A DNA stretch of 52,926 bases from a bacterium (GTDB lineage Bacteria > Cyanobacteriota > Vampirovibrionia > Gastranaerophilales > Gastranaerophilaceae), in NCBI GenBank assembly GCA_017470815.1, contig JAFUXT010000005.1, positions 1-52,926 on the forward strand, in the 5' to 3' direction. The notes below the pieces were generated by a model. That model ran no database searches, was not told where the DNA came from, and saw only the letters and a list, made by a program, of their open reading frames with translations. The position numbers were made by a program, and so were the translations under genes. The stretch's first letter is position 1. The number at the start of each line of letters is the position of its first letter. Of the stretch, positions 44,361 through 52,926 are shown piece after piece.

Positions 44361-45444
44361 CTTCTTCCTTTTCAGTCGGGATAATTATATTATATTCATT
44401 CCCATTGTTTGATTTAATGTTAAAAATACCGTTTGCTCTTTTGATTAATATACTGATAATTCCAAGTCTGAAACTTTTAATAATATGTTTTTTGTTTTTT
44501 TCGAGTTGAGCATAAGGATTGCATATTTGTCGCAAATCTTCGGGGGCAACAGTTGCTCCTGTGTCTATAATTTTTATTTGCAGATACTTTTTGTTTTCAT
44601 CAAGTCCGTATGTTATGTATCCTTCATCATTCGGGTTTGACAAAATCACCTGAATATTACCTGATTCGGTTGATTTTAAAGACAATTCAAGAATATTTAT
44701 AACGGATTTTTTTATTGCTTTAAAATCATTATAAATATTTCTTGATTCAATTCCGTCATAAATCAAATTGATACTAATTTTTTCTTCACTAATGTTTTTT
44801 TCAAATTCTTTAATAATATCTTTGATTTCCGAAACAATATCAAATTTTTTGTATTCGCTTTCATATTGCAGAGATTCAGCATAACTAAAATCAATAAATT
44901 TTTCGGTAAATTCATTTAATTCATTTGCATTGGACTGAATAATTTTAAGATATTTTGACTGTTTTTCGGTTACTTCTCCCGCAATTCCGTCAACAAGCCC
45001 CTGACAAAAGCCGATCATTGAATTTAACGGTGCACTAAACTCGTTTTGAAGTTTATAAATCATTGCGTTTTTTTCATTATTAAATTTTTCTATTCTGTCT
45101 TTTTCAATATTATCATTGATAATTTTTGTATTATCTCTAATACATACGCAATAATCTCTGTCTATTTTAGATGCAGTTAATTCAAGAAATTCATTCGGGG
45201 TTTTGGTTTCAACAAGAATTGCTTTTTTACATTTAACCGATTGTCTTACTGCTTTCAGCCCATTGCTAAAAAGTTCATTTATCGTAATATTTTCATTGGC
45301 ACCTAAATTATTTCTTGCGTTAAAATTGGCTTCTTTGATAAATCCGTCAGAGTCAAGATACAAGAACATATCAGGCAAATTATCAAGAATTTTTGGAGAA
45401 GTAAGAAACGAATTCAGATTTTTTCCTATTTGTTCAAAATTCAT
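44353..45444 (-). CDS. Histidine-kinase-like protein without the phospho-accepting His
   Basis: 363 residues. PAS-like N-terminus (about 10-110), HisKA-like helices (about 140-205) and an ATPase-like C-terminus (about 230-355). In [15 protein letters not shown] the H of the family motif (SHELRTPLNAI) is Asn. The ATPase N box ([10 protein letters not shown]) lacks the second Asn of NLLxNAxK, and the glycine-rich region is poor although DTG is kept. It probably cannot autophosphorylate and may act as a sensor or scaffold. No response regulator is adjacent; it is coupled to the MalK-type gene by an 8-bp overlap, suggesting a role in sugar sensing. That is inference. Confidence 0.75.
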   Translation of the reverse strand: MNFEQIGKNLNSFLTSPKILDNLPDMFLYLDSDGFIKEANFNARNNLGANENITINELFSNGLKAVRQSVKCKKAILVETKTPNEFLELTASKIDRDYCVCIRDNTKIINDNIEKDRIEKFNNEKNAMIYKLQNEFSAPLNSMIGFCQGLVDGIAGEVTEKQSKYLKIIQSNANELNEFTEKFIDFSYAESLQYESEYKKFDIVSEIKDIIKEFEKNISEEKISINLIYDGIESRNIYNDFKAIKKSVINILELSLKSTESGNIQVILSNPNDEGYITYGLDENKKYLQIKIIDTGATVAPEDLRQICNPYAQLEKNKKHIIKSFRLGIISILIKRANGIFNIKSNNGNEYNIIIPTEKEEDE

Positions 45445-45609
45445 AAGTTGCCCTCAAACCCCTTTATAATATATAATGCATAATAACATGAAATTAATTT
45501 TATGTAAATTTTTGTAATAATTTAAGATACAAAGTAGCAAAAAAATTCGTAGAGATGGTTTATAAACAAAGATTGATACATGGATAGTTAAAGAAAAGCA
45601 GGTGATACT

Positions 45610-45939
45610 ATGAGAGAAATTGAAAACAACCTAAACAATGTAAATTTCAAAGGGATTCCGCAAATGCCGGCTGTTGAAGAAACTTCTGCAAAGGCTGATG
45701 CTCCTGTTGCTCCTGTTGAGCAAAAAGAAATCAAAGATTTGAAGAATATGCCTGCTGCAGAACTTGGGAAGTCACAGGTTGCATCTGATTCTGTTGAAAC
45801 AGATTTGAAGTTTTTGCAAAAACATCCGCAACTTGTTGCAGAACTAAACGAAGCAATGGACAAATACGCTAAAAATCACAGCGAAGAAGAAACATTGCAG
45901 ATGTTTGAAAAAATGCATCAGGAATTTGCAACAAAATAG
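45610..45939 (+). CDS. Small hypothetical protein with N-terminal NFKG motif
   Basis: 109 residues: MREIENNLNNVNFKGIPQMP, a low-complexity Ala/Val/Pro stretch, then a helical C-terminus. AGCAGGTGA precedes the ATG. It shares the N-terminal hydrophobic-N-x-F-G pattern of 14734, 23890 and 33168. No domain recognised. Four bases separate it from the convergent 51-residue ORF. Confidence 0.65.
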   Translation: MREIENNLNNVNFKGIPQMPAVEETSAKADAPVAPVEQKEIKDLKNMPAAELGKSQVASDSVETDLKFLQKHPQLVAELNEAMDKYAKNHSEEETLQMFEKMHQEFATK

Positions 45940-45943
45940 TGTT

Positions 45944-46099
45944 TTAGAATTTGTAACTGCAATTAAGCGTGTTAAATTCCAAAAAACTGCGTATGTATTT
46001 TAAAATACTGTAGTTTTCTGTGTCTTTTTGTTCCGGGATAATGTATTGGGTAAAATCGACAGGCATGCTTACAACCTGCATATACTTGCTATTTGACAT
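45944..46099 (-). CDS. Small 51-residue protein coupled to the TPR gene
   Basis: Starts MSNSKYMQVVSMPVDFTQYI and ends LNCSYKF. Its ATG overlaps the TPR gene's stop (ATGTCAAATAG), and AAAGGAG lies four bases before it inside the TPR gene. The frame has no stop for 51 codons. No domain or signal. The coupling argues that it is translated. It is below the size cut-off of most annotators. Confidence 0.6.
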   Translation of the reverse strand: MSNSKYMQVVSMPVDFTQYIIPEQKDTENYSILKYIRSFLEFNTLNCSYKF

Positions 46100-47627
46100 C
46101 TAACTCCTTTAACTGATTTAATTTTGTATTTATTACATGCATATATTCCAAATTGTCTGTTTTGCGTGCATAGTTTTGGGCTTTGGTTAATAATCTGTAT
46201 GCTTTATTGAGGTTATTAAATTCGACCATAATATCAGCAGCCGCTTCATAGTTTTGAGCGGTTTTTAACGGAGTGTCACCCTGTGTGTAGTCCAAAACAG
46301 CCTGTGAAAATGATTTGAGTGCCTTTTCAGGTTCATCAAATTTCAAATGGGCTTTACCTGTATTTGAAGAAACAAATCCTTTGAGGTTATAATTTTCAGT
46401 TTCGTCTGCAATATCTTTGGCAAGTTCATAGTAGTCAAATGCTTCGTGTTCATACATATCGGAGTAGATATTACCCATTTTTGTCAAAGAAGCACTCTGA
46501 GCCGGAAGATTTTCTGCTTCTCCTGCATGTGATACCGCACTTGCATAATGTTTCAGTGCAGGCGTAATCTGGCTTACATCATCATAAATTTGAGCCATAG
46601 AATAGTATGCTTTGGCTTTTACATTTTCATCTGTCGAAAGTTTTGTTGCCTGATGATAACTTTTTAATGCCTGCGGTAAATAATCGTGGTTATCATAGAT
46701 TTTCCCGACTTCAAAATAGATTTTGCCTGATGTTTCGGTGTCATCAATTTCGTTTGCCCTGTTTAATGCTTTTTCAAAAGTCTGAATTGCTTTTTCGGGG
46801 TTCTGCGCATAAGCAAATTTCTTTGCCTGAATAAACAGTGATTTCAGTTGTTTATCCTGCGGAATTTTTACCGTCGAATCGCCTGCAACGTTTATAGGAA
46901 TAACTTTTGAATTATCCTCTATGGTTGAAGTTGCTTCCTGATTTGTTTCCTGCAATTCTTCCTGACGCTTTGTTTTGCTTGTTGAGCCGTCGGGGAATTT
47001 GACTAAAAATCTTTCGTTGATATCATTTTCGTCATATTTGAAATTGATTTTTTGCAAAAACAGAGTATCAACCCAATTTTCAACAACTTTTGAGTCTTTG
47101 TTTAGGGTTTCAGATATGTGTCCGTCAAGTAATGATGCGGCATTTTTAAGATTTGATTTAATCAGTTTTACATTCGGATTATCTTTTGTAACTTGTTTTT
47201 CTATCAAAGCAAGATAACCGTCAACTTCATCGGAAATGCTTTCAGGGGTGCCTATTGCAAGAGCGGTATTTTTAAAATCTTTCAAAATTTGTGCAATATT
47301 TATTTGAGCATTATTAAAATCTGTGTGATTTTCTTGTGCATTTTGAACATAAGAAGTTGCCTGCCCCTGATTTCTTGTTTTTTGAGAATTAATATTTACA
47401 CTTGAATAAGCACTTGCGGCAAAAGATTGTGCATAATTCTGGGTATAAGCCGGCTTTTGTTGTTCGGTATATTGAAGCCCTTTACTTTTTGCGTTGGGAT
47501 TTGCACTTTCTTCACGTTGAGCATTGGCAGATGTAGTTTGCTCGTCCTGCGCTTTGCGTTTGACATTGCTTCTTGCATCCTGATTCACATACGGTCTTTG
47601 ATATATGTTGTTAAGACTCAATCCCAT
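46089..47627 (-). CDS. TPR-repeat protein
   Basis: 512 residues. Residues 1-95 are disordered, Asn/Gln/Ala-rich, with no signal peptide. A middle domain (about 105-200) is helical, and a TPR array spans about 265-505 with units such as EKAIQTFEKALNRANEIDDTE and PQALKSYHQATKLSTDE. It would be a protein-interaction scaffold in the cytoplasm or exported by an unrecognised route. Downstream is a coupled 51-residue ORF. Confidence 0.8.
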   Translation of the reverse strand: MGLSLNNIYQRPYVNQDARSNVKRKAQDEQTTSANAQREESANPNAKSKGLQYTEQQKPAYTQNYAQSFAASAYSSVNINSQKTRNQGQATSYVQNAQENHTDFNNAQINIAQILKDFKNTALAIGTPESISDEVDGYLALIEKQVTKDNPNVKLIKSNLKNAASLLDGHISETLNKDSKVVENWVDTLFLQKINFKYDENDINERFLVKFPDGSTSKTKRQEELQETNQEATSTIEDNSKVIPINVAGDSTVKIPQDKQLKSLFIQAKKFAYAQNPEKAIQTFEKALNRANEIDDTETSGKIYFEVGKIYDNHDYLPQALKSYHQATKLSTDENVKAKAYYSMAQIYDDVSQITPALKHYASAVSHAGEAENLPAQSASLTKMGNIYSDMYEHEAFDYYELAKDIADETENYNLKGFVSSNTGKAHLKFDEPEKALKSFSQAVLDYTQGDTPLKTAQNYEAAADIMVEFNNLNKAYRLLTKAQNYARKTDNLEYMHVINTKLNQLKELDVK

Positions 47628-47760
47628 TAAAAAACTACCTGCCTCTACTCTATTGTCCGGTACTTTATTTGTACCATATTTACCTTCTTATGTAGTCAAT
47701 CATTTGTACGATTTTTTACATGTTTTATTTAAGGATTTTGAGTCAAATGTCAAATAATGT

Positions 47761-48315
47761 TTAAGATATTTCTTTAATAATTTTACAAGGATTTCCGACT
47801 GCGACAACATCACTCGGAATATCTTTTGTTACAACCGAACCTGCTCCGATTACGGCTCTGTCACCAATTTTTACTCCGGGTAAAATTGTTACATTCCCGC
47901 CTATCCAAACCCCCTTGCCTATGGTAATAGGTTTTGCACTTTCAATACCGGTAATTCGTTTTTCATATTCAAGAGGATGAGTCGGCGTATAAAATCCACA
48001 ATTAGGTCCAATAAAAGTTCCGTGCCCTATCGATATTTTTGCACAATCTAAAAATACGCTATTGTGATTTATATAAACAAATCCGTCAAATTCAATATTA
48101 TATCCGTAGTCACAGAAAAAATTCTGCTCCACAATGCAATCATCACCAATCTTGCCGAGCAAAGATTTTAAAATTTTATATTTTTCATCTTTTTGCTCGG
48201 GTAACAATGAATTATATTTTGCACAAATGGTTTTAGCTTTAATTCTTTCTTGTGCTAACTCAATATCTTGGGGAAAATATTCTTCCCCATTAATCATTTT
48301 TTCTTTTTCGGACAA
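47761..48315 (-). CDS. Maltose O-acetyltransferase-like hexapeptide acetyltransferase
   Basis: 184 residues from TTG 48315 (LSEKEKMINGEEYF matches the Maa/LacA/NodL N-terminus), with GGAG eight bases upstream inside ileS; the next ATG is 48297. Left-handed beta-helix hexapeptide repeats follow (GHGTFIGPNCGFYTPTHP with the catalytic His, IGKGVWIGGNVTILPGVKIGDRAVIGAGSVVTKDIP). Acetylates sugars with acetyl-CoA in the Maa/LacA family. The stop of ileS is two bases before the start, so the genes are coupled. Confidence 0.85.
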   Translation of the reverse strand: MSEKEKMINGEEYFPQDIELAQERIKAKTICAKYNSLLPEQKDEKYKILKSLLGKIGDDCIVEQNFFCDYGYNIEFDGFVYINHNSVFLDCAKISIGHGTFIGPNCGFYTPTHPLEYEKRITGIESAKPITIGKGVWIGGNVTILPGVKIGDRAVIGAGSVVTKDIPSDVVAVGNPCKIIKEIS

Positions 48316-48317
48316 AT

Positions 48318-51134
48318 TTATTCTCCAACTGCTTGCGCACAATCAGAACATATACCGTTTGAATTAAGTTCACGATATTTCCAACAACGTGAGCATTTTT
48401 CGCCCTTTGCTTTTACGACCCAAACGGTGTAACCATCTTCACTGTATTCATTCAAGATTTCTTCAGACGGCTTTTCATCTGTCAAAGTTGCCTGTGAAAC
48501 GATATAAATGTCAGACAAATCGTTTTCGTTTGATTTTAATACGGAATTGTCTTCTGCTTTTATATAAACCCCGACTTCCAATGCACTTCCGACTTTTTTG
48601 TCTGCTCTTAACGGTTCAATGGCTCTTGTTACAACTTCTCTTGATTTCAGAATTTTTGCAAAATCATCTGAAAGTTGTTCATTATTCCATTGAGGGTGAA
48701 CTTCAGGGAAGTTTGCAAGTAAGATACTGATTAAACCACCTTTTTGCACTTCAGGAACACTTTGCCAAATATCTTCCGCCTGATGTGGCATTACAGGTGT
48801 CAAAATTCGTACAAGTGCCATGAGATTTTCGTACAAAACTGTCTGACATGCACGGCGGGAAAGAGATTTTTTGCCTGCAGTATATAATCTGTCTTTTACA
48901 ATATCAAGATAGAATGAACTTAAATCTACCGCAGCAAAATTTTGTAAGCATTGGAAATATTTGTAAAATTCATAACTTTCAAAACTTTGAGTTACTTCTT
49001 CAATTAATTTGTTCAATTTGTGTAATGCAAATTTATCAATCAATTTTAAATCATCATATTTTACATAATCATTTGCAGGGTCAAAATCGAATAAGTTACC
49101 GATTAAAAATCTTGCGGTATTTCTTGTTTTCTTAAATATTTCAACAAGTTGTCCGACAATGTTGTTACCTATTTTGATATCATTTTTGTAATCAACTGAT
49201 GCTGCCCAAAGTCTTAAAATATCGGCACCATAGTTTTTGATAATATCATCAGGGCGAATGTAGTTTCCTAATGATTTTGACATTTTTCTGCCGTCTTCAC
49301 CAAATACAAATCCATGGGTAAGAACTTGTTTATAAGGTGCTTTACCCTGAGTTGCAATAGAGGTTAAAAGAGAAGACTGGAACCAGCCTCTGTGCTGATC
49401 TGAACCTTCCAAATACATATCAACCGGTGTATGACCGAGTTCGTCTGCTCTTGCTTCTACAACCGCACTCCACGATACTCCTGAATCAAACCAAACATCC
49501 ATAATGTCTTTTTCTTTGCGGAAGTGAGTTTTTCCGCATTTAGGGCAAACAAATCCTGACGGCAAAAGTTCTTCTGCGCTATGATTTACCCATGCATCAG
49601 AACTTTCTTTTTCAAAGATATGTGCAACATTTTCAATAGTTTGGTCGTTGCAGATTACTTCTCCGCAGTCTTCGCAATAGAAAATCGGAATAGGTACGCC
49701 CCATGCTCTCTGACGGGAAATACACCAATCCGTTCTGCTTGCAACCATATTTCCTATACGACTTTCACCGCTTGCAGGAATCCATTTGACATCATGGATA
49801 GCGTCCATTGCTTGTTGTCTGAATTTATCAACTTTTACAAACCATTGCGGTGTTGCTCTGTAAATTACAGGGTGTTTACATCTCCAACAATGCGGATATG
49901 AGTGGCTGATTTCGTTTTGATAAACTAATGCTTTACAATTTTCCAACATATCAATTACCATGTCATTTCCTTTATAATAAGGAACACCGACAAGTTCAGG
50001 AATACCGACTTCATCTTTCCAGCATCCTGTTGCATCTAACGGTGAAAATACTTCAACACCGTATTTTACCCCAACTTCATAGTCCTCAAGACCATGCCCC
50101 GGAGCCGTGTGAACCAAACCTGTACCTGCATCAAGCGTAACATGTTCGCCTAAAATTATTTTTGATTTTCTGTCAACAAGCGGATGTTTTGTTTCCATAA
50201 GTTCAAAATCTTGTCCGATTGCAGTACCGAGAATTTTAATATCACTTTCTTCCCAGCCTACATCTGCTAAAAATGTGCCAAGCAAATCGGTTGCAGTTAC
50301 ATAAATGTCGCCTTTATAATTGAACAAAGTGTATTCAAATCTCGGGTGCATTGATATTGCAACATTTGACGGAATTGTCCATGGTGTTGTTGTCCAAATA
50401 ATTGCATAGACTTTCTTTCCTTGTGTATCAATCATATTTTTAATTTTCAACATTGATTCATCATCAAATTCAAATCTTACATAAATAGATTTTGAAGAAA
50501 TATCTGCATATTCAACTTCTGCTTCTGCAAGTGCCGTTTCGCAGGATGCACACCAATAAACAGGTTTCAAACCTTTTTCAATATAGCCTTTTTTATACAT
50601 TTCGCCAAAAACACGAACCTGTTGCGCTTCGTATTCAGGATTAATTGTCAAATAAGGATTTTCCCAATTACCTAATACACCAAGACGCTTAAATGCTGTT
50701 TCTTGCCCAATTAAACTTTTTGCAGCATATTCACGGCATTTTTGTCTTAACTCGCCTTCTGTTATGGAATGACGACCGCCTTTTATATTTTTCACAACGG
50801 CATTTTCAATAGGCAAGCCGTGTGCATCATAACCGGGAACATATGGAGCATAAAAGCCTTTCATCGTTTTATACTTAATCAGAATATCTTTCAAAATTTT
50901 ATTCAAAGCCGTACCGACATGAATTTTTTCCGAACTTAAATATGGCGGACCGTCATGTAAAACAAATGAATTTGTTTTATCACGATTAGAAGTCATTTTT
51001 TCATAAATCTTATTTTCTTCCCAAAATTGTTGAATTTGCGGTTCTCTTTGAGTTGCATTTGCTCTCATTGCCAAAGTGGTTTGAGGCAAATTAAGGGTAT
51101 CTTTGTACTGTTTTTGTTCTGTTGTTTCAGTCAT
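48318..51134 (-). CDS. ileS: Isoleucyl-tRNA synthetase
   Basis: 938 residues, normal for bacterial IleRS. KMSKS is intact (about 617-621), the editing domain is present (about 190-390), and the C-terminal zinc region is CSRCWKYRELNSNGICSDC. Charges tRNA-Ile with Ile. The class I HIGH motif is changed: EKIHVGTALNK instead of DIHIGHALNK, so the second His is Thr75. The ATG at 51134 follows the symporter stop directly. Confidence 0.95.
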   Translation of the reverse strand: MTETTEQKQYKDTLNLPQTTLAMRANATQREPQIQQFWEENKIYEKMTSNRDKTNSFVLHDGPPYLSSEKIHVGTALNKILKDILIKYKTMKGFYAPYVPGYDAHGLPIENAVVKNIKGGRHSITEGELRQKCREYAAKSLIGQETAFKRLGVLGNWENPYLTINPEYEAQQVRVFGEMYKKGYIEKGLKPVYWCASCETALAEAEVEYADISSKSIYVRFEFDDESMLKIKNMIDTQGKKVYAIIWTTTPWTIPSNVAISMHPRFEYTLFNYKGDIYVTATDLLGTFLADVGWEESDIKILGTAIGQDFELMETKHPLVDRKSKIILGEHVTLDAGTGLVHTAPGHGLEDYEVGVKYGVEVFSPLDATGCWKDEVGIPELVGVPYYKGNDMVIDMLENCKALVYQNEISHSYPHCWRCKHPVIYRATPQWFVKVDKFRQQAMDAIHDVKWIPASGESRIGNMVASRTDWCISRQRAWGVPIPIFYCEDCGEVICNDQTIENVAHIFEKESSDAWVNHSAEELLPSGFVCPKCGKTHFRKEKDIMDVWFDSGVSWSAVVEARADELGHTPVDMYLEGSDQHRGWFQSSLLTSIATQGKAPYKQVLTHGFVFGEDGRKMSKSLGNYIRPDDIIKNYGADILRLWAASVDYKNDIKIGNNIVGQLVEIFKKTRNTARFLIGNLFDFDPANDYVKYDDLKLIDKFALHKLNKLIEEVTQSFESYEFYKYFQCLQNFAAVDLSSFYLDIVKDRLYTAGKKSLSRRACQTVLYENLMALVRILTPVMPHQAEDIWQSVPEVQKGGLISILLANFPEVHPQWNNEQLSDDFAKILKSREVVTRAIEPLRADKKVGSALEVGVYIKAEDNSVLKSNENDLSDIYIVSQATLTDEKPSEEILNEYSEDGYTVWVVKAKGEKCSRCWKYRELNSNGICSDCAQAVGE

Positions 51135-52466
51135 TTATTTATCCTCTGTATTTTGTGTAATTTCTATCGGTTCAGGTGCGGATTTTCTGGCAATATTGCC
51201 AAATAAACCGCCCTCGCTGTCACATTCTTTCATATAATTGTTCATTTTTTCGTAATCAAAACAATTTTCCCATCTTGCAATAACAACGGTTGCAACGCAA
51301 TTTCCGACAAGGTTTACTGTTGTTCTGCCCATATCAAGAATTTGGTCAATGCCCAAAAGAATTGCAACTCCGACAAGCGGGATATTGAAACTTGCAAGTG
51401 TTCCTGCAAGTACAACAAGTGCAACTCTCGGTACTCCGGCTATACCTTTACTTGTAAGCATCAGTGCAAGCATCATTATAATTTGTTGACTTAACCCAAG
51501 TTCAATCCCGTTGATTTGCGCACAAAAAATTACTGCCATTGCAAGATATAATGTGCTTCCGTCAAGATTGAAAGTATAGCCTGTCGGCATTACAAAACTG
51601 ACAATGTTTTGCGGAACACCAAATCTTTCCATAAGGTCAATTGCTTTTGGGAAAGCCGCTTCAGAACTTGCTGTTGTGAATGCCAATACGGCAGGTTCCT
51701 GTATAACTTTTAATAAATTTCTCAAAGATATTCTTGCGTATTTGCAAGCGATAAATAAAACTAATAGTACAAATACCGCAAGAGCCGTATATAGAGAGAA
51801 TATTACTTTAAAATAATTTTTTAATATTGATAGTCCGTTCATTCCGACTGTTGATGCAATTGCACCAAAAATTCCCAACGGTGCAAAATACATTACATAT
51901 TCGGTAAATTTAAACATAACCTGTGAAACTGATTCCAAAAGTGTCATGACAGGTTTTGCTTTTTCTCCGACAGCACAAATTGCAATAGCAAAAAATATTG
52001 AAAATACTACAATTTGCAGTAGATTTCCGTTTGCCATTGCTTCCACTATACTTGTCGGGAAAATATTATAAACAATTTCTGAAACAGAAGTCATAGGCGA
52101 ACTTGTTGCGGCCATAAGACCTGCTTCTTTCATAAGATGAGGGTTTGCCATAACCTTACCAAAGCCATGTCCGGGGTTAAACAAATTACCCATGGTAAGT
52201 CCGATTATAAGTGCTAAAGTTGTTACGATTTCAAAATATACAATGGTTTTCAATCCGACTTTGCCAAGTTTTTTAATATCGCTATGGCTTGCAAGCCCTC
52301 GGACAAGAGTTGCAAACAACAACGGGGCAATAATCATTTTTACCATGCGTAAGAATATTACGGCAAAAGTTTTCATTTTGACCGCATAAACAGGGCAAAA
52401 ATGACCAAAAATAACACCTAAGATAAGTGCTATGAATATCATCCATGTTAATTTTGAATGTTTCAA
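51135..52466 (-). CDS. Dicarboxylate/amino acid:cation symporter (GltP/DctA type)
   Basis: About 443 residues from TTG 52466, chosen because AAAGAGG lies seven bases upstream; a longer frame from 52499 is possible. About eight to ten membrane segments, plus the two re-entrant loop signatures (TASSEAAFPKAID and GYTFNLDGSTLYLAMAVIFCAQ) and the TM7-TM8 stretch DMGRTTVNLVGNCVATVVIARWE. Members import Glu, Asp or C4-dicarboxylates with Na+ or H+. It starts the cluster symporter-ileS-maa-like. A probable promoter and a palindrome lie upstream. Confidence 0.92.
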   Translation of the reverse strand: MKHSKLTWMIFIALILGVIFGHFCPVYAVKMKTFAVIFLRMVKMIIAPLLFATLVRGLASHSDIKKLGKVGLKTIVYFEIVTTLALIIGLTMGNLFNPGHGFGKVMANPHLMKEAGLMAATSSPMTSVSEIVYNIFPTSIVEAMANGNLLQIVVFSIFFAIAICAVGEKAKPVMTLLESVSQVMFKFTEYVMYFAPLGIFGAIASTVGMNGLSILKNYFKVIFSLYTALAVFVLLVLFIACKYARISLRNLLKVIQEPAVLAFTTASSEAAFPKAIDLMERFGVPQNIVSFVMPTGYTFNLDGSTLYLAMAVIFCAQINGIELGLSQQIIMMLALMLTSKGIAGVPRVALVVLAGTLASFNIPLVGVAILLGIDQILDMGRTTVNLVGNCVATVVIARWENCFDYEKMNNYMKECDSEGGLFGNIARKSAPEPIEITQNTEDK

Positions 52467-52506
52467 AGTATATACCTCTTTAAGCAAATTATATCTCAAA
52501 CATGGT

Positions 52507-52536
52507 TATATAAACACTATCATACTTTTTTGTAAA
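52507..52536 (-). promoter_or_regulatory. Probable promoter of the symporter operon
   Basis: On the minus strand TTTACA (52536-52531), 18 bases, TATATA (52512-52507). Confidence 0.5.
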
Positions 52537-52547
52537 AAAGCGTAATA

Positions 52548-52568
52548 AATAACATAATATATGTTATT
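52548..52568. promoter_or_regulatory. Candidate operator palindrome upstream of the symporter promoter
   Basis: AATAACATA-ATA-TATGTTATT, 9+3+9, just upstream of the -35. Regulator unknown. Confidence 0.45.
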
Positions 52569-52596
52569 GATAGTTTTTGTTTTATCAAAACTACCA

Positions 52597-52632
52597 TGAC
52601 CGCTTTCTTTGGGCGGTCAAAGAAAGCGGTCA
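52597..52632. repeat. 15-bp perfect hairpin
   Basis: TGACCGCTTTCTTTG, loop GGCGGT, CAAAGAAAGCGGTCA. The AAAGAAAG/CTTTCTTT words recur to the end of the window. Confidence 0.8.
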
Positions 52633-52926
52633 GAAAGAAACCCGCCGACCGGTACTCCGTTCGCTAATCATTTGTAATTGCTCCACATACAGGCGGGATA
52701 ACTCACTACCGTTCAAACAAATCCCGCCTTGTTGTCGTGTCGCAAACAATGATTGCTCACTGCGTAAAGGTCGGACATCTTGAACGCGCGCGCCGTAGTT
52801 TTAGGCGCGCTAAGAGATTTTTGCCGATAGGCAAAAACACTTATTACTGCGTTAGCAGTCTTATACCGCCATAGGCGGTATTGTATCTTTGCGTTTTTCT
52901 CTTTCTTTGGTTCCGTTTCTTTCTCT
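52633..52926. repeat. Array of unrelated short hairpins, no supported gene
   Basis: GGCGGGAT...ATCCCGCC (52692-52728), TTTTTGCC-GATA-GGCAAAAA (52818-52837), ACTGC-GTTA-GCAGT (52846-52859) and ATACCGCC-ATA-GGCGGTAT (52863-52881), within a GC-richer stretch (GCGCGCGCC at 52785-52795) unlike the AT-rich surroundings. A 68-codon frame (52577-52783) runs through the palindromes and is not supported. Confidence 0.6.

Noticed and set aside
52577..52783. 68-codon plus-strand ORF
   Set aside because: It runs through the hairpin array, has no ribosome binding site and reads as low-complexity translation of palindromes.

Overview
The window looks like part of an AT-rich genome of a fermentative, double-membraned gut bacterium, most plausibly a non-photosynthetic relative of cyanobacteria (Gastranaerophilales/Vampirovibrionia). 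I infer this from bifunctional AdhE, PPi-dependent phosphofructokinase, [4Fe-4S]-nitroreductase, many exported or TPR proteins, an AMIN-domain envelope protein, and several small proteins that share a short N-terminal I-S-F-G-like motif. No rRNA or tRNA gene was seen. Lineage is inference only (about 0.6).

Region 1 (1-10.9 kb) is the accessory part and the main discovery. After the 5' part of a SNF2-type helicase come two separate DNA segments (501-755 and 8655-8835), each bounded by 24-bp inverted repeats. All four repeats share the arms GTAACACA and TGTGTTAC. The 8-bp centre is the same within a pair but differs between pairs (ATTTATAA against ATTGTTAT). This is how a tyrosine recombinase crossover site is built, and a catalytic-domain-only tyrosine recombinase (8075-8620) lies between the two segments. 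One segment sits directly in front of a giant 2,346-residue multidomain gene. Its product has an EF-hand, LysM, an annexin-like motif, a glycine-rich hydrophobic stretch, a region resembling OspF/SpvC/LanL phosphothreonine lyases, and an FHA domain. The other sits in front of a small gene and an EF-hand subtilisin-like protease. I read this as a two-locus ON/OFF promoter-inversion system in which the crossover core sequence keeps the two switches independent.

Region 2 (10.9-17.7 kb) holds a CatA-type acetyltransferase bracketed by 77-bp identical direct repeats, a membrane-anchored PHP phosphoesterase, a HAD phosphatase and two exported proteins, one of them an M48-like protein without its catalytic residues. 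Region 3 (17.9-26.7 kb) is metabolic: a class III aminotransferase, an alpha/beta hydrolase with Cys at the nucleophile position, a ferredoxin-nitroreductase, Pfp, AcpP and FabF. Region 4 (26.8-36.6 kb) has a GGDEF/HD-GYP signalling protein, a TPR protein, a 26-residue membrane-peptide minigene, a FabG-like reductase, IlvE and AdhE. The adhE promoter is near consensus and carries a perfect palindrome and a Rex-like site.

Region 5 (36.7-52.5 kb) holds ABC transporter parts without permeases (OppD-like, MalK-like, a solute-binding protein), Era, an AMIN-domain protein, a zinc dehydrogenase, a histidine-kinase-like protein without its phospho-accepting His, a TPR protein with a coupled 51-residue ORF, and a Maa-like acetyltransferase, IleRS and dicarboxylate symporter cluster. 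The last 0.4 kb is a dense array of hairpins without a convincing gene. Short dispersed repeats (GTCATTCTGA..., GTAGGTTGGGT..., ATTGCGAG...GCAATC) occupy many intergenic spaces.
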